From contig DIBU01000010.1 in NCBI GenBank assembly GCA_002416125.1, positions 125,486 through 189,485 of the forward strand: 64,000 bases of DNA. The letters are read 5' to 3'. The notes below the pieces were generated by a model. That model saw only the letters and a program-made list of their open reading frames with translations, ran no database searches and was not told the origin of the DNA. A program made the position numbers and the translations under genes. This DNA is from Halieaceae bacterium UBA5044 (GTDB lineage Bacteria; Pseudomonadota; Gammaproteobacteria; Pseudomonadales; Halieaceae). Below, piece by piece: positions 32,524 to 41,102 of this stretch; position 1 is the stretch's first letter; every line of letters starts with the position of its first letter.

Positions 32524-32982
32524 GTGAAATTCGACATATCGAGTAATCTCAGAATCAGCCCCGAGGATATTTCCGGGCTGTTCACCATGGAGGGCGTGAA
32601 CCGGGAGTTGCGTCCGCTCATCCGCATGACCGTCCCACGGGCGTGGGCCGGCAAGCCCATCGCCGAGTGGCCCACCGGCAGAGTGCTTTTCTCCAGTTGG
32701 ATACTCCTGTTCGGAGTGCTTCCCGTCGATCGTCACACGTTCTTTTTCCAGCGCATCCACCCGCAGCAGGGCTTTGTCGAGGCATCGAGCTCTCTCGCCA
32801 ACGCGGTGTGGCGGCACCAGCGGGAAATCACCTGGAGTGGCGCATTCTGCAGAGTCAAGGACACATTGGAGTTCCAGCCCAGATTGCCGTTCCTGGGCCG
32901 GGTTTTGGCACCGGTTTATCGATTCGTTTTCAGACACCGCCATCAGGTGCTAAGGTCGCACTATGACGTGGGCGACGGCTGA
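32524..32982 (+). CDS. SRPBCC-like protein, unknown function
   Basis: 152 residues from a GTG at 32524. LFTMEGVNRELRPLIRMTVP near the start, and RVKDTLEFQPRLPFLG followed by a helical end (FVFRHRHQVL), resemble uncharacterised SRPBCC/START-like proteins that bind hydrophobic ligands. The match is by general pattern, so the family call is tentative. The long antisense frame over it is a shadow. Confidence 0.6.
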   Translation: MKFDISSNLRISPEDISGLFTMEGVNRELRPLIRMTVPRAWAGKPIAEWPTGRVLFSSWILLFGVLPVDRHTFFFQRIHPQQGFVEASSSLANAVWRHQREITWSGAFCRVKDTLEFQPRLPFLGRVLAPVYRFVFRHRHQVLRSHYDVGDG

Positions 32983-33065
32983 TTCAGCCAATCGCCAGCG
33001 CGACGTTGCGGCAGTTCGACCGATGCGCCCCCGGACGTCATTTCCATATCAGAAGGTGGCGGGTG

Positions 33066-33548
33066 TTGAGTACACAGAATCAGGTTTCGCTCCGGGAGAT
33101 TACGGCGGAAACGGTCCGGGCCGTGATGCAACTCGCAGTATCTGACGATCAGAACCGGTTTGTTGCACCGAATGCCTGGTCGCTGGGGCAGGCCTTGTTC
33201 TCACCGGAGGCGTGGTATCGGGCGATATATTGCGAAGAGGAGCCTGTGGGTTTCGTGATGCTTTCGGACCAGTCTCGGGTGGTTCCGGTACTTGAGGACC
33301 CGAAGGTGGAGGTGTGGCGATTCATGGTCGATGCGAAGCACCAGCACAAGGGTATTGGGCGGGCCGCGATGCGTCTGGTCATCGAGCATGTGCGACGCGC
33401 AGGTCTGTTCAGGGAATTGGGGATTTCCTATGTACCGGGTGAGGGAAGCCCCGAACAGTTCTACCGCTCCCTGGGCTTCAGGCCCACGGGCGAGGTGGAG
33501 GACGGGGAAATTGTCATGATGCTGTCACTCGGGAATGACGATGACTGA
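33066..33548 (+). CDS. GNAT acetyltransferase, SpeG/BltD-like
   Basis: 160 residues. VSLREITAETVRAVMQL at the start, PVGFVMLSDQ, the acetyl-CoA loop VDAKHQHKGIGRAAM, and SPEQFYRSLGFRPTGE match spermidine-type N-acetyltransferases. Start is a TTG (33066) or the GTG just before it. Its stop overlaps the next gene by 8 bp, so both are in one operon. Confidence 0.85.
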   Translation: MSTQNQVSLREITAETVRAVMQLAVSDDQNRFVAPNAWSLGQALFSPEAWYRAIYCEEEPVGFVMLSDQSRVVPVLEDPKVEVWRFMVDAKHQHKGIGRAAMRLVIEHVRRAGLFRELGISYVPGEGSPEQFYRSLGFRPTGEVEDGEIVMMLSLGNDDD

Positions 33549-33948
33549 GCACGCCGGGTCTTGCCTGTGTGGCGCCGCGAAGTTCGTGGTGCACGGGGAT
33601 TTCGACAGCTTTTACCTCTGTCACTGCCAGCGCTGCCAGAAGGACACGGGGTCTGCCCACGGGGCAAACCTCTTTTCGCAGTCAGCCACATTGACCTGGC
33701 TGGCCGGTGTGGATCAGGTGACGTCCTTCACCCTCCCCGGCACTCGACACAGCAGAAGCTTTTGCAGCCGCTGTGGTTCGGCTTTACCGGGCGTTCAGTC
33801 GGCGGGGTTGCTCGTCGTTCCGGCAGGGTGTCTGGACACGCCGCACCCGCTGTGGCCAACGGCGCACATCTTCACCTCCAGCAAAGCCGCCTGGGATAGC
33901 CTGTGCGATGACGTCCCCGCATTTGAAGGGCTCCCAACCCGTGTTTAG
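33541..33948 (+). CDS. GFA-family zinc protein
   Basis: 135 residues. The GFA (CENP-V) zinc sites are present as GSCLCGAAKF, CHCQRCQKDTGS and FCSRCGSALP. The family contains glutathione-dependent formaldehyde-activating enzymes, but most members have no proven reaction. Overlaps the GNAT gene by 8 bp at its start, with GGGA 6 nt upstream of the ATG. Confidence 0.9.
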   Translation: MTEHAGSCLCGAAKFVVHGDFDSFYLCHCQRCQKDTGSAHGANLFSQSATLTWLAGVDQVTSFTLPGTRHSRSFCSRCGSALPGVQSAGLLVVPAGCLDTPHPLWPTAHIFTSSKAAWDSLCDDVPAFEGLPTRV

Positions 33949-34249
33949 AGGCCAGGGGCTGACCAGGCCACGATGCATATCGTTACTCGGTGCGCCGGTG
34001 TTCGCCGTTGTGGTTGCACTCGGATCACATCTCTCTCCGGTGCTGGGCTATGTGTTTGCCCTGCTGGCGCTTGTCATGATTGTGGTTGCATTACACATGG
34101 AGTCTGTATGGCCCACACAATCGCGACAGGAGCATGCTCTGGTCTTCACGCTATTCTGGGGAACAATGCTCGGGGGTGTGGTACCGTTTATCGTGGCAGC
34201 CTTTCGGGAAGGCGGTTTGTCTGCGGTGATGAGCATCTTCACCTCATAG
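33908..34249 (+). CDS. Small membrane protein
   Basis: 113 residues with three hydrophobic segments (LLGAPVFAVVVALGSHLSP, YVFALLALVMIVVALHM, FTLFWGTMLGGVVPFIVAAF). It starts inside the 3' end of the GFA gene in another frame; a later start is possible. No family recognised. Confidence 0.6.
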   Translation: MTSPHLKGSQPVFRGQGLTRPRCISLLGAPVFAVVVALGSHLSPVLGYVFALLALVMIVVALHMESVWPTQSRQEHALVFTLFWGTMLGGVVPFIVAAFREGGLSAVMSIFTS

Positions 34250-34280
34250 GCGCCACACCCACGGTGCTACGGAGAACACA

Positions 34281-35066
34281 ATGAAGCAACAGGCGCTGCG
34301 AATCTGGCCGCTGCTCACGGGCACGCACCGTTATGAGAAGGTTGTATCGACCCGCAACCGGGGCCACGGCCAGTTCATCACCGCGCCCATTCTGGCCTAC
34401 CTGATCGAGACTCCGAATGGCCGCATTCTGTACGATGTGGGCTGTGATTATCAGAAAATTGCCACCCCTGAACTGCGCTCGAAATACTACGACCCGATGC
34501 GTGATTTCTTCGACCCACCGGTGATGGACGACAGCCAGCGCATACCCAGCTACCTGCGGCGGCTCGGCCTGACCGCCCGGGATATCGACCTCGTGTTTCT
34601 CGGCCATCTGCACTTCGACCACGCGGGTGGTCTGTGTGATCTGCCGGGCTGTGAGGTTCACGTACATGCTGACGAGGTGCAGGCGGCCGCGACGCGGCTG
34701 GACAGCGGTGTTTTCGCCGACGAGGTGGCCGGCGCCAGTGGGTGGAACCTGCAGAGCGCGGAATACGAGGTTGCTCCCGGCGTCCATGCCCTGTGCACGC
34801 CGGGGCACACCGCCGGCCATATGTCGCTGTTTATCGAACTGCCCAAGGGTCGGCCGGTGATTTTGTGTGGCGACGCGGCGGACCTGACCGAAAACCTTAT
34901 CGACGAGATTGCACCGGGCTATTGCTGGCAGGACAACGAGGCACTGGCCATCAGCAGTATCAGGCGCATGAAGTCGATCGCCGAGCATGAAGACGCGGAG
35001 CTGTGGCCAAATCACGATTTCGAGTTTTACCGCGGCCTGCCGGCGTTTCCTGCCTGGCGAGAGTAG
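34281..35066 (+). CDS. MBL-fold N-acyl homoserine lactonase-like protein
   Basis: 261 residues. The metallo-beta-lactamase site HLHFDHAGG is near residue 110, followed by CTPGHTAGHMSLF, GDAADLTENL and the final LWPNHDFE, with an N-terminal GRILYDVGCD; this layout is that of AiiA/AttM-type AHL lactonases. It may open the lactone ring of quorum signals or hydrolyse a related ester. AGAACACA precedes the ATG, a weak ribosome site. A role in quenching signals is inferred from family only. Confidence 0.85.
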   Translation: MKQQALRIWPLLTGTHRYEKVVSTRNRGHGQFITAPILAYLIETPNGRILYDVGCDYQKIATPELRSKYYDPMRDFFDPPVMDDSQRIPSYLRRLGLTARDIDLVFLGHLHFDHAGGLCDLPGCEVHVHADEVQAAATRLDSGVFADEVAGASGWNLQSAEYEVAPGVHALCTPGHTAGHMSLFIELPKGRPVILCGDAADLTENLIDEIAPGYCWQDNEALAISSIRRMKSIAEHEDAELWPNHDFEFYRGLPAFPAWRE

Positions 35067-35217
35067 GGGCAACGGCGCAACCCTGCGGGTGCCAAGCCGA
35101 AGATGCTGTTTCTGCGTATACCGATGACCCGTTGCCAAGCCTGGGGTAGGATAGGCGCACGGAGCAGGCGACAGGCCGGAACGGAACAGATTCCAGAACC
35201 TATACGGAGAATACACG

Positions 35218-35610
35218 ATGCTGAATCATGTGATGATTGGCTCTGACGATATCGAAAAATCCAAGCGCTTCTACACTGCCGTCCTGGGTGTGCTTGGCGC
35301 AGGCGCACCCATTGAGCACAAGAACGACACCGGGCAGACGCGTCTGTTTTTCATGCACGATGGCTCCACCTTCAGTGTGAGCGAGCCCATCAACGGCAAG
35401 CCGGTCACCACCGCCAACGGCTCAACCATCGGCTTCGTCTGCAATTCGCCGGAACAACTCCAGAAGTTCCACGATGTCGCCGTTGCCAATGGCGGCACCA
35501 GTGTGGAGGATCCACCTGGTCCCCGCGAAAGCACCATGGGCGTTATGTATCTGTGCTACTTCCTGGACCCGGACGGCCACAAGATCTGTGGTATCCACCG
35601 GCCCAGCTGA
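35218..35610 (+). CDS. VOC-family (glyoxalase-like) protein
   Basis: 130 residues, a single VOC module pair: MLNHVMIGSDDIEKSKRFY at the start with the first metal His, and YLCYFLDPDGHKICGIHRP at the end with the Glu/His side of the site less clear. Reaction unknown; family members include lyases, isomerases and drug-binding proteins. Confidence 0.9.
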   Translation: MLNHVMIGSDDIEKSKRFYTAVLGVLGAGAPIEHKNDTGQTRLFFMHDGSTFSVSEPINGKPVTTANGSTIGFVCNSPEQLQKFHDVAVANGGTSVEDPPGPRESTMGVMYLCYFLDPDGHKICGIHRPS

Positions 35611-35643
35611 ACCCTTTCCAACAGCCATTCCCGGGAGGTGAGC

Positions 35644-35940
35644 ATGGTAGAGCCCTGCGATGAAGGCGTTCTGGAAGCCTCGCTGGCGGCGCTTAACAAG
35701 CAGGCGTCGGCGGCATGGTGTCTGCAAGACGGCAAGCTGCACCGGGAATTCAAGTTTCCCGATTTCGTCTCGGCCTTTGCTTTCATGACACGGGTGGCAC
35801 TGCTTGCCGAGCGGGCGAATCATCATCCCGAATGGTCCAACGTCTACAACACGGTTGTGATCGACCTGACCACGCACGATGCGGGCGGTATCTCCCCGAA
35901 AGATTTCGACCTGGCGCGCGAGATCTCGCTTGCTGTCTGA
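35644..35940 (+). CDS. phhB: 4a-hydroxytetrahydrobiopterin dehydratase
   Basis: 98 residues. The PCD signature is seen as REFKFPDFVSAFAFMTRVALLAERANHHPEW-type pattern (key residues NHHPEW, the H-H pair) and LTTHDAGGIS near the end. It recycles the pterin cofactor of phenylalanine hydroxylase. ATG 35644 follows GGGAGG with 5 nt spacing. No phhA is nearby. It overlaps the next gene. Confidence 0.93.
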   Translation: MVEPCDEGVLEASLAALNKQASAAWCLQDGKLHREFKFPDFVSAFAFMTRVALLAERANHHPEWSNVYNTVVIDLTTHDAGGISPKDFDLAREISLAV

Positions 35941-36178
35941 AGAGGAGACATCGCGCGTTATCGAGATGGCCTGGGAAGACCGCACGCCATTCGAGGCGAT
36001 CGAGTCGCAATTCGGGTTGAACGAAGCCGGCGTGATTGCACTGATGCGCGTGAGCCTCAAGCCGGGCAGTTTCCGGCTTTGGCGAGCGCGTGTAACCGGC
36101 CGGGTGACCAAGCATGCCAGGTTGCGAGCGCCCGGTGTCTCTCGGGGGTACTGCCCTACGCAGTACAAGCCCCGGTAG
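35930..36178 (+). CDS. TIGR03643 family protein
   Basis: 82 residues. RVIEMAWEDRTPFEAIESQ, FGLNEAGVIALMR and SLKPGSFRLWRARVTGRVTK match the TIGR03643 family, small basic proteins of unknown function with a helix-turn-helix look. Start is TTG 35930 (or CTG 35933) inside the phhB end, so the two are translationally coupled. Confidence 0.85.
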   Translation: MLSEEETSRVIEMAWEDRTPFEAIESQFGLNEAGVIALMRVSLKPGSFRLWRARVTGRVTKHARLRAPGVSRGYCPTQYKPR

Positions 36179-36251
36179 TTGCTGCGGCGTCGGTGGTTTC
36201 ACCGGTTCGCGGCCTGTACCATAGGCGATACCGCTTCCCGGGTGACGGCTC

Positions 36252-36506
36252 TTGACGACGACCAGACAGCAACCCAATAACCCACTGCATGGGATCACCC
36301 TTGAAAAGGCGCTGACCCGGCTCGTGGAGCATTACGGTTGGGACGGCCTCGCGCTGAGGATCGACGTGAACTGTTTCAAGAGCGATCCCTCTATCAGGTC
36401 ATCGTTGAAGTTCCTGCGCAAGACCGAGTGGGCCCGCAACAAGGTTGAGCGCCTCTACGTTTCGACCTTCGATTCGCAATCTCCCTGGGGGCATTCCCAG
36501 CGCTGA
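36252..36506 (+). CDS. VF530 family (DUF2132) DNA-binding-like protein
   Basis: 84 residues. NPLHGITLEKALTRLVEHYG, WDGLALRIDVNCF and SSLKFLRKTEWARNKVE are close to the VF530 consensus, a small helical fold with a likely nucleic acid-binding surface. The start is TTG 36252. Function unknown. Confidence 0.92.
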   Translation: MTTTRQQPNNPLHGITLEKALTRLVEHYGWDGLALRIDVNCFKSDPSIRSSLKFLRKTEWARNKVERLYVSTFDSQSPWGHSQR

Positions 36507-36525
36507 AAGCAGGAGCCGTGTACTT

Positions 36526-36726
36526 ATGAGGTTTATCACTACCTTGGCAGTGCTGGCGCTGTTGGCCGCTTGCAGTCATGAACAGATTTACTCCGCGGTA
36601 CAGCAGAACCAGCAACTCGAGTGTGCCAAACTGCCGCAGAACGCGTACGAAGAATGCATGCGCGAAACCGGAACGTCCTACAGTGAGTACGAGCGCAAAC
36701 GCCAGGAGCTACTCAAGGATGACTAA
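36526..36726 (+). CDS. Small lipoprotein
   Basis: 66 residues. MRFITTLAVLALLAAC is a complete lipoprotein leader with Cys16 as the lipid site; the mature part has two further cysteines (LECAK, EECMR), which could form a disulfide, and a charged coil at the end. AGGAG lies 11 nt before the ATG. Function unknown. Confidence 0.82.
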   Translation: MRFITTLAVLALLAACSHEQIYSAVQQNQQLECAKLPQNAYEECMRETGTSYSEYERKRQELLKDD

Positions 36727-36763
36727 CCCCCCGCCGACGCCGTCCGGCTGTTGAGCGCCGTCT

Positions 36764-37135
36764 ATGGTGTCGAAAGCCAAGCTCTACGCCCAATTGGACC
36801 GTTTGGAGGACGAGCTGGAGGAGCGGCTGGTCGTGCATCTGGAGGCGGCAGCAACGGGTGCCAACGACTTTGCCTTCTGTGCAACGGATTTCAGGGCAGC
36901 CTCGCGACCCAACGATCGCATCGACGCGGAGGCCGACGCCCTGGTGCATCTCGGCCGACGTATCCTGACCCTGAGAGAGAAGCTGGGTGAGTCATCGGCG
37001 GGCACCCCGGCAGAACGTCTCTGCTGGTATTGCCGCAAATGGGGTGAGGCGGGAGATGACGGGCGGACAGCCGCGCGGGAACTCGCGAGCGATTTTCTGC
37101 AGGAGATCGGCCAGCGCCAGGCAGGCGAAGACTGA
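36764..37135 (+). CDS. Uncharacterised helical protein
   Basis: 123 residues. A coiled N-terminal helix (AKLYAQLDRLEDELEERLVVH) precedes a region with FAFCATDFRA and RLCWYCRKWGE, the latter having a CxxC-like WYC pair. No signal peptide. No family recognised. Confidence 0.65.
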   Translation: MVSKAKLYAQLDRLEDELEERLVVHLEAAATGANDFAFCATDFRAASRPNDRIDAEADALVHLGRRILTLREKLGESSAGTPAERLCWYCRKWGEAGDDGRTAARELASDFLQEIGQRQAGED

Positions 37136-37203
37136 GTGCGGGTCGCAACGCGCAAGTGTGCACGCGCTGCGCAGTGGCTGCGACAGGGGTTCCGCCGTTC
37201 TAC

Positions 37204-37524
37204 ATGCTGCATATAGCGCTGCACTTTCTGGTTCCCCTGCTGGTGGCACGGCTGTTCTTCCGCCGCCGGTGGCAAACTGCGTTCCTGGTGATGGTCGCCA
37301 CCATGCTGGTTGACCTCGATCATCTGCTGGCACAACCTATCTACGACCCCGGCCGCTGCAGTATCGGCTTTCATCCATTGCATCAGCTGTGGCTGATTGC
37401 TGTGTATGTGCTGCTCAGCCTGTTTCCCGCCAGCCGCCTGGTGGGCCTGGGTTTGTCGGTGCACATGCTGCTGGATGCAGCGGATTGTCAGGTGACCAGC
37501 GGGGTTTGGGTCCACCCGGGATGA
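37204..37524 (+). CDS. DUF6122-like membrane protein
   Basis: 106 residues from ATG 37204. MLHIALHFLVPLLVARLFF, VDLDHLLAQPIYDPGRCSIG and FHPLHQ follow the DUF6122 pattern, small inner-membrane proteins whose His/Asp motifs (LHI, DLDH, HPLH) recall metal-dependent membrane hydrolases. Function unknown. Confidence 0.85.
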   Translation: MLHIALHFLVPLLVARLFFRRRWQTAFLVMVATMLVDLDHLLAQPIYDPGRCSIGFHPLHQLWLIAVYVLLSLFPASRLVGLGLSVHMLLDAADCQVTSGVWVHPG

Positions 37525-37611
37525 TCTCCCTGGGCCGTCCTCGTTGTCCGCCGCGGTCTGTCTGGTCTATTCTCTCCCTTTCGTTGGATGGATGTCGCAC
37601 AGGGGCAGGGT

Positions 37612-38505
37612 ATGGATTGGCGCGGCAGGCGGCGCAGTAGCAACGTGGAGGATCGGCGCGGTCAGCCGGTCCGCGCCGGCGGCGTGCCGGGCGCTATGCT
37701 CTTGCTGCGTATTCTGCCCTGGCTGCTGCGCAGTAAGGCCGGGCGCATCATGCTTGGGTTGGGTGTGGTCGCGTTTGTTGGTGCCCGGATGCTGGGTATT
37801 GACGTGTTGCAGGTTGCGCCAGACTCGGGCCCGGCGGCCACAGCGGCGCCCATCAGCGCACAGGAGCAGGAGCTGGCCGAGTTTGTTGCGGTTGTGCTGG
37901 CAGATACCGAAGCCACCTGGCAGGCAATATTCGACGCATCCGGCGCCACCTATGAAGAGCCGGTGCTGGTGCTCTTTCGCCAGCGGGTTGCCTCTGCCTG
38001 CGGTTCGGCCAGCGCCGCCGTCGGCCCTTTCTATTGCCCCGCGGATCGCAAGGTCTACCTGGATCTGAGTTTCTTCCGCGACCTCGATCGCCAGCTGGGG
38101 GCGCCCGGCGACTTCGCCCAGGCCTACGTGATTGCCCATGAGGTGGGGCATCACGTGCAGACCCTGCTGGGCATCAGCCAGCGGGTGCGCGCCAGTGGGC
38201 AGGGCAGGCCCGCCGCCGACGTGAATGCGCTGTCGGTGCGGCAGGAGCTGCAGGCGGATTGCTTTGCCGGAGTCTGGGGCTATGCGGCGCAGCAGTTCCG
38301 GCAGATGCTGGAGCCGGGTGACCTTGAGGAGGCGCTGCGCGCCGCGTCCGCCATTGGCGACGACCGTTTACAGCGCCGCAGCGGTGGTGACATTGTTCCC
38401 GACAGCTTCACCCACGGTACGTCGGCGCAACGGGTAGCGTGGTTCCGCCGCGGTTTCGAGACTGGCGATATGGTGCAGTGCGATACCTTTGCCGGCCCCG
38501 TGTAG
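37612..38505 (+). CDS. ypfJ: YpfJ/KPN_02809 neutral zinc metallopeptidase
   Basis: 297 residues. The start MDWRGRRRSSNVEDRRG is the family N-terminus, one membrane helix follows (about residues 30-60), and the HExxH zinc site is AHEVGHHVQ with the downstream glutamate in QELQADCFAGVW. Putative membrane-bound peptidase of unknown target. GGGGCAGGG precedes the ATG. Frames opening 8 codons earlier are rejected. Confidence 0.93.
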   Translation: MDWRGRRRSSNVEDRRGQPVRAGGVPGAMLLLRILPWLLRSKAGRIMLGLGVVAFVGARMLGIDVLQVAPDSGPAATAAPISAQEQELAEFVAVVLADTEATWQAIFDASGATYEEPVLVLFRQRVASACGSASAAVGPFYCPADRKVYLDLSFFRDLDRQLGAPGDFAQAYVIAHEVGHHVQTLLGISQRVRASGQGRPAADVNALSVRQELQADCFAGVWGYAAQQFRQMLEPGDLEEALRAASAIGDDRLQRRSGGDIVPDSFTHGTSAQRVAWFRRGFETGDMVQCDTFAGPV

Positions 38506-38543
38506 CTGCGTCTACGCGATCATTCACGCATCAGGAGGGCCGG

Positions 38544-38741
38544 ATGTCGGCTTTGCACCAACAGCACATAGACTGCCCGTATTGTGGCGAGTCCATCGAG
38601 GTGCTGATCGACGAAAGCGAGGCAGGCCAGCAGTATATCGAAGACTGCCAGGTCTGCTGTCGCCCGATTCTGTTCCACGTTGCCATGACCATGGATGGCG
38701 AGCTGTCGGTCTCAGTCCACGACGAGAACGAAGCGCTCTGA
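38544..38741 (+). CDS. CPXCG-motif cysteine-rich protein
   Basis: 65 residues. Two metal-binding pairs, CPYCGE and CQVCCRP, are spaced as in the CPXCG family (UPF-like, often near ypfJ in marine gammaproteobacteria). Function unknown. AGGAGGGC precedes the ATG. Confidence 0.92.
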   Translation: MSALHQQHIDCPYCGESIEVLIDESEAGQQYIEDCQVCCRPILFHVAMTMDGELSVSVHDENEAL

Positions 38742-38839
38742 GCGCGTTGGTGTGTGGTGTGGTTAACCGCGTTATGATGGCCGGCCAGGCCGCAGGAGTG
38801 CGGCCGACTTGAGCGGTGCGGCTGCCCCTAAGGATCATT

Positions 38840-39289
38840 ATGTTTGAAATTCTGCTGACGGAAGAGATTCAGGCCCCCCCTGAGGTGGTTTGGGAGGTGA
38901 TCACGAATACCGCGGCCTACCCGCAGTGGAACACCTTTGTCGTTGCCTGCGAGTCCACGTTCCAGGTGGGAGACCCGATCCACATGAAGGTCCGGGTCCT
39001 GCCGTTCATGGTGCAGCCGCAAACGGAAACGATCTGGCGCAATGAGCCGGGCCGCTTGCTGGATTACGGTATCAAGGCTCCGCTCGGCGCACTCGCGAGT
39101 ACCCGTCAGCATCGCCTGTCAGCAACACCCTCGGGGGGCACGCATTACGAGTCCCTGTTCCGGCTGGAGGGGTGGTTCTCGCCCGTGGTGGGGTTGCTCT
39201 TTGGCGCCCAGCTGCGCCGCGGCTTTGGTGAGATGACCCGCGGCATTGCGAACCGCGCAATGGACGTCAATGCCGCGGTCCGGGCCTGA
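38840..39289 (+). CDS. SRPBCC domain protein (polyketide cyclase-like)
   Basis: 149 residues. IQAPPEVVWEVITNTAAYPQ and WNTFVV are the start of a typical START/Bet v1-like fold; the C-terminal helix is LRRGFGEMTRGI. Likely binds a hydrophobic ligand in the cytoplasm. It converges with the DUF2306 gene, stops 3 bp apart. Confidence 0.88.
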   Translation: MFEILLTEEIQAPPEVVWEVITNTAAYPQWNTFVVACESTFQVGDPIHMKVRVLPFMVQPQTETIWRNEPGRLLDYGIKAPLGALASTRQHRLSATPSGGTHYESLFRLEGWFSPVVGLLFGAQLRRGFGEMTRGIANRAMDVNAAVRA

Positions 39290-39292
39290 CGC

Positions 39293-39661
39293 TCAGGTGA
39301 AGAAAACACTGTGCAGCAGGCGCCCCGGCAGGGCGATCGCGCCAATCGCGGCGCCCACCGTACCCAGGTAGGCGCCGACGGCAAAACCGCGGTGGCGCCT
39401 GATGTTGCCGCGCCGAACCGCGATGACGGACACCACCACGCACACCAGCACCCAGATGGACAGCAGATGGATGGGCCCGTAGCCCATGAACAGGTTGCTG
39501 GGGCTGGTCAACCAGAATGATGAGAGGGCTGCGACGACCATCGCCAGCATCCAGGACCAGCCGATCCAGCGGTGGGTTGGCGTGCCTTTCGCAGAGGCCA
39601 GTTGCAGGCCCCCGACCGCCAGCACCCAGAGTGCCGCCGCAAGGTGTATGTAGACACTCAT
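39293..39661 (-). CDS. DUF2306 membrane protein
   Basis: 122 residues with four membrane helices: IHLAAALWVLAVGGLQL, WMLAMVVAALSSFWL, HLLSIWVLVCVVVSVIAV and AIGAIALPGRLLHS. THRWIGWSWM and GYGPIHLLS match the DUF2306 pattern, distantly related to haem/cytochrome b-like membrane proteins. The ATG at 39661 gives the expected N-terminus. Function unknown. Confidence 0.85.
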   Translation of the reverse strand: MSVYIHLAAALWVLAVGGLQLASAKGTPTHRWIGWSWMLAMVVAALSSFWLTSPSNLFMGYGPIHLLSIWVLVCVVVSVIAVRRGNIRRHRGFAVGAYLGTVGAAIGAIALPGRLLHSVFFT

Positions 39662-39762
39662 GGCGCGGCGGGAGTGCTTCCCGTTCTGTTGTGAACACGC
39701 ATGATCTACGCCTCCTGATGATACGGTGAACTGCATGGTAGAGTGCGCGCGCCGACGCGGCA

Positions 39763-40566
39763 ATGGCCTTGCTTGCGACCACCGAGCACCTCCCGCACAA
39801 TGCAGGGCATTACGCTGCAACCCGATACCGCATCGCCGTGGCCACTGACGGAATTCTCTACATTGTTGTGCTGACCTTCGCCGCGGGCCTCTGCATGCCG
39901 TTGGGCGGCTGGATCGCCAGTTTCGAACGCATCCAGCGGCGCTGGCTGGAAAAGGAGGTGCGCCACTTTCTGATTGCCCTGGGTGGTGGCCTCTTGCTGG
40001 GTGCGGTGTACGAGGTGCTGCTGCCGGAGGGCCTGGCCCGGTTTGGCAATTCCGTTTCTGCGGTGCTGCTGTTTGTCGCGGGTGGCCTCGTGGTGTTTTT
40101 GCTGGAGCGGCTGCTGGCCGCGCGACGCCGCGAGGCGCCTCAGCTACTGGGTATGTTGCTGGACTATGTGCCGGAATCCATCGCACTCGGGGGGTTGATT
40201 GCGACTGATCCGTCGCTCGCACTGGTCCTGGCCATTGTGATCGGCCTGCAGAACCTGCCCGAGGGTTTCAATGCCTATCGGGAGCTTGCGGCGGCGGGGC
40301 GCGACTCCTCTGCGAAAGTGCTGAGCCTGATGTGCCTGTTGACCCTGCTGGGTCCTTTGGCCGGGCTTTCCGCGTATGTCTTTCTGGCCGATCTGCCGGC
40401 GGTGCTGGGGGCCATCATGCTGTCATCGGCCGGGGGTATCGTCTATCTGATGTTTCAGGACATCGCACCCCAGGCGCACCTGAACCGCCATTGGGCTCCA
40501 CCGCTGGGCGCGGTGTTGGGGTTTGCGTTTACACTGTTAACGTCCCTCTGGTTGGGGCACGGTTAA
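39763..40566 (+). CDS. ZIP-family metal transporter
   Basis: 267 residues, about eight membrane spans. The metal site is in the helices LLDYVPESIALGG and IGLQNLPEGFNAYRE (Glu/Asn ligands), the ZIP hallmark. FAAGLCMPLGGWI near the start also fits. It probably imports Zn or another divalent ion. The N-terminal 25 residues before ATDGILYIVV have no support, and a GTG near 39838 is an alternative start. Confidence 0.88.
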   Translation: MALLATTEHLPHNAGHYAATRYRIAVATDGILYIVVLTFAAGLCMPLGGWIASFERIQRRWLEKEVRHFLIALGGGLLLGAVYEVLLPEGLARFGNSVSAVLLFVAGGLVVFLLERLLAARRREAPQLLGMLLDYVPESIALGGLIATDPSLALVLAIVIGLQNLPEGFNAYRELAAAGRDSSAKVLSLMCLLTLLGPLAGLSAYVFLADLPAVLGAIMLSSAGGIVYLMFQDIAPQAHLNRHWAPPLGAVLGFAFTLLTSLWLGHG

Positions 40567-40577
40567 GAGGTGATGCC

Positions 40578-41102
40578 ATGTATCGTTTCCTGAGTTGTAT
40601 GTCGCTGCTGCTTGTCACTACGGCCTGCACCGGTGCAGACAGCCCCGTGCCGTCAATGGCACTGTGCTCCGATGGCTGGGCACAGGGCGTCGAGTCGCAG
40701 TTGCAGACTGGCGATGGGCAGGGCCACGGGCCGGATATCGGCTCTGACGAGTGGCAGTCCGTTGTTGAGTTCCGGCTGGGTATACGCGATCTGCCCGGGC
40801 TGCCGGAGCGCGGCTCAGCGGCATGGTGTGCCTATGTCGACGCGCTGGCGATCAACAAGTCGCCGGTAATTTTCGTCTGTGAAGACGCAGCGGCGACGAA
40901 ACTGGCCGTGCACTTCTTGCCCACCGAGCCGCGCACGCTAGTTGCCCGGAGCGGTGATCGCCTGGCATTGATGACACAGCAACGCAGTGCGAGCGGTGCG
41001 CAGTATGCGGGTGACGGTGCGGCACTCTGGGAGCATCACGGTGAGGCCACGGTAACCTGGGGAGCGGATGCGCCGGAGATGCGCTGTCAGGTGGTACGGT
41101 GA
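40578..41102 (+). CDS. Lipoprotein of unknown function
   Basis: 174 residues; leader MYRFLSCMSLLLVTTAC with lipobox VTTAC. Mature part has six cysteines in total scattered as LCSDGWAQ, AWCAYV, FVCED, RCQVV, suggesting disulfides and an extracytoplasmic place. No family recognised. Its stop overlaps a GTG of the next gene (GTGA), so the genes are probably coupled. Confidence 0.8.
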   Translation: MYRFLSCMSLLLVTTACTGADSPVPSMALCSDGWAQGVESQLQTGDGQGHGPDIGSDEWQSVVEFRLGIRDLPGLPERGSAAWCAYVDALAINKSPVIFVCEDAAATKLAVHFLPTEPRTLVARSGDRLALMTQQRSASGAQYAGDGAALWEHHGEATVTWGADAPEMRCQVVR

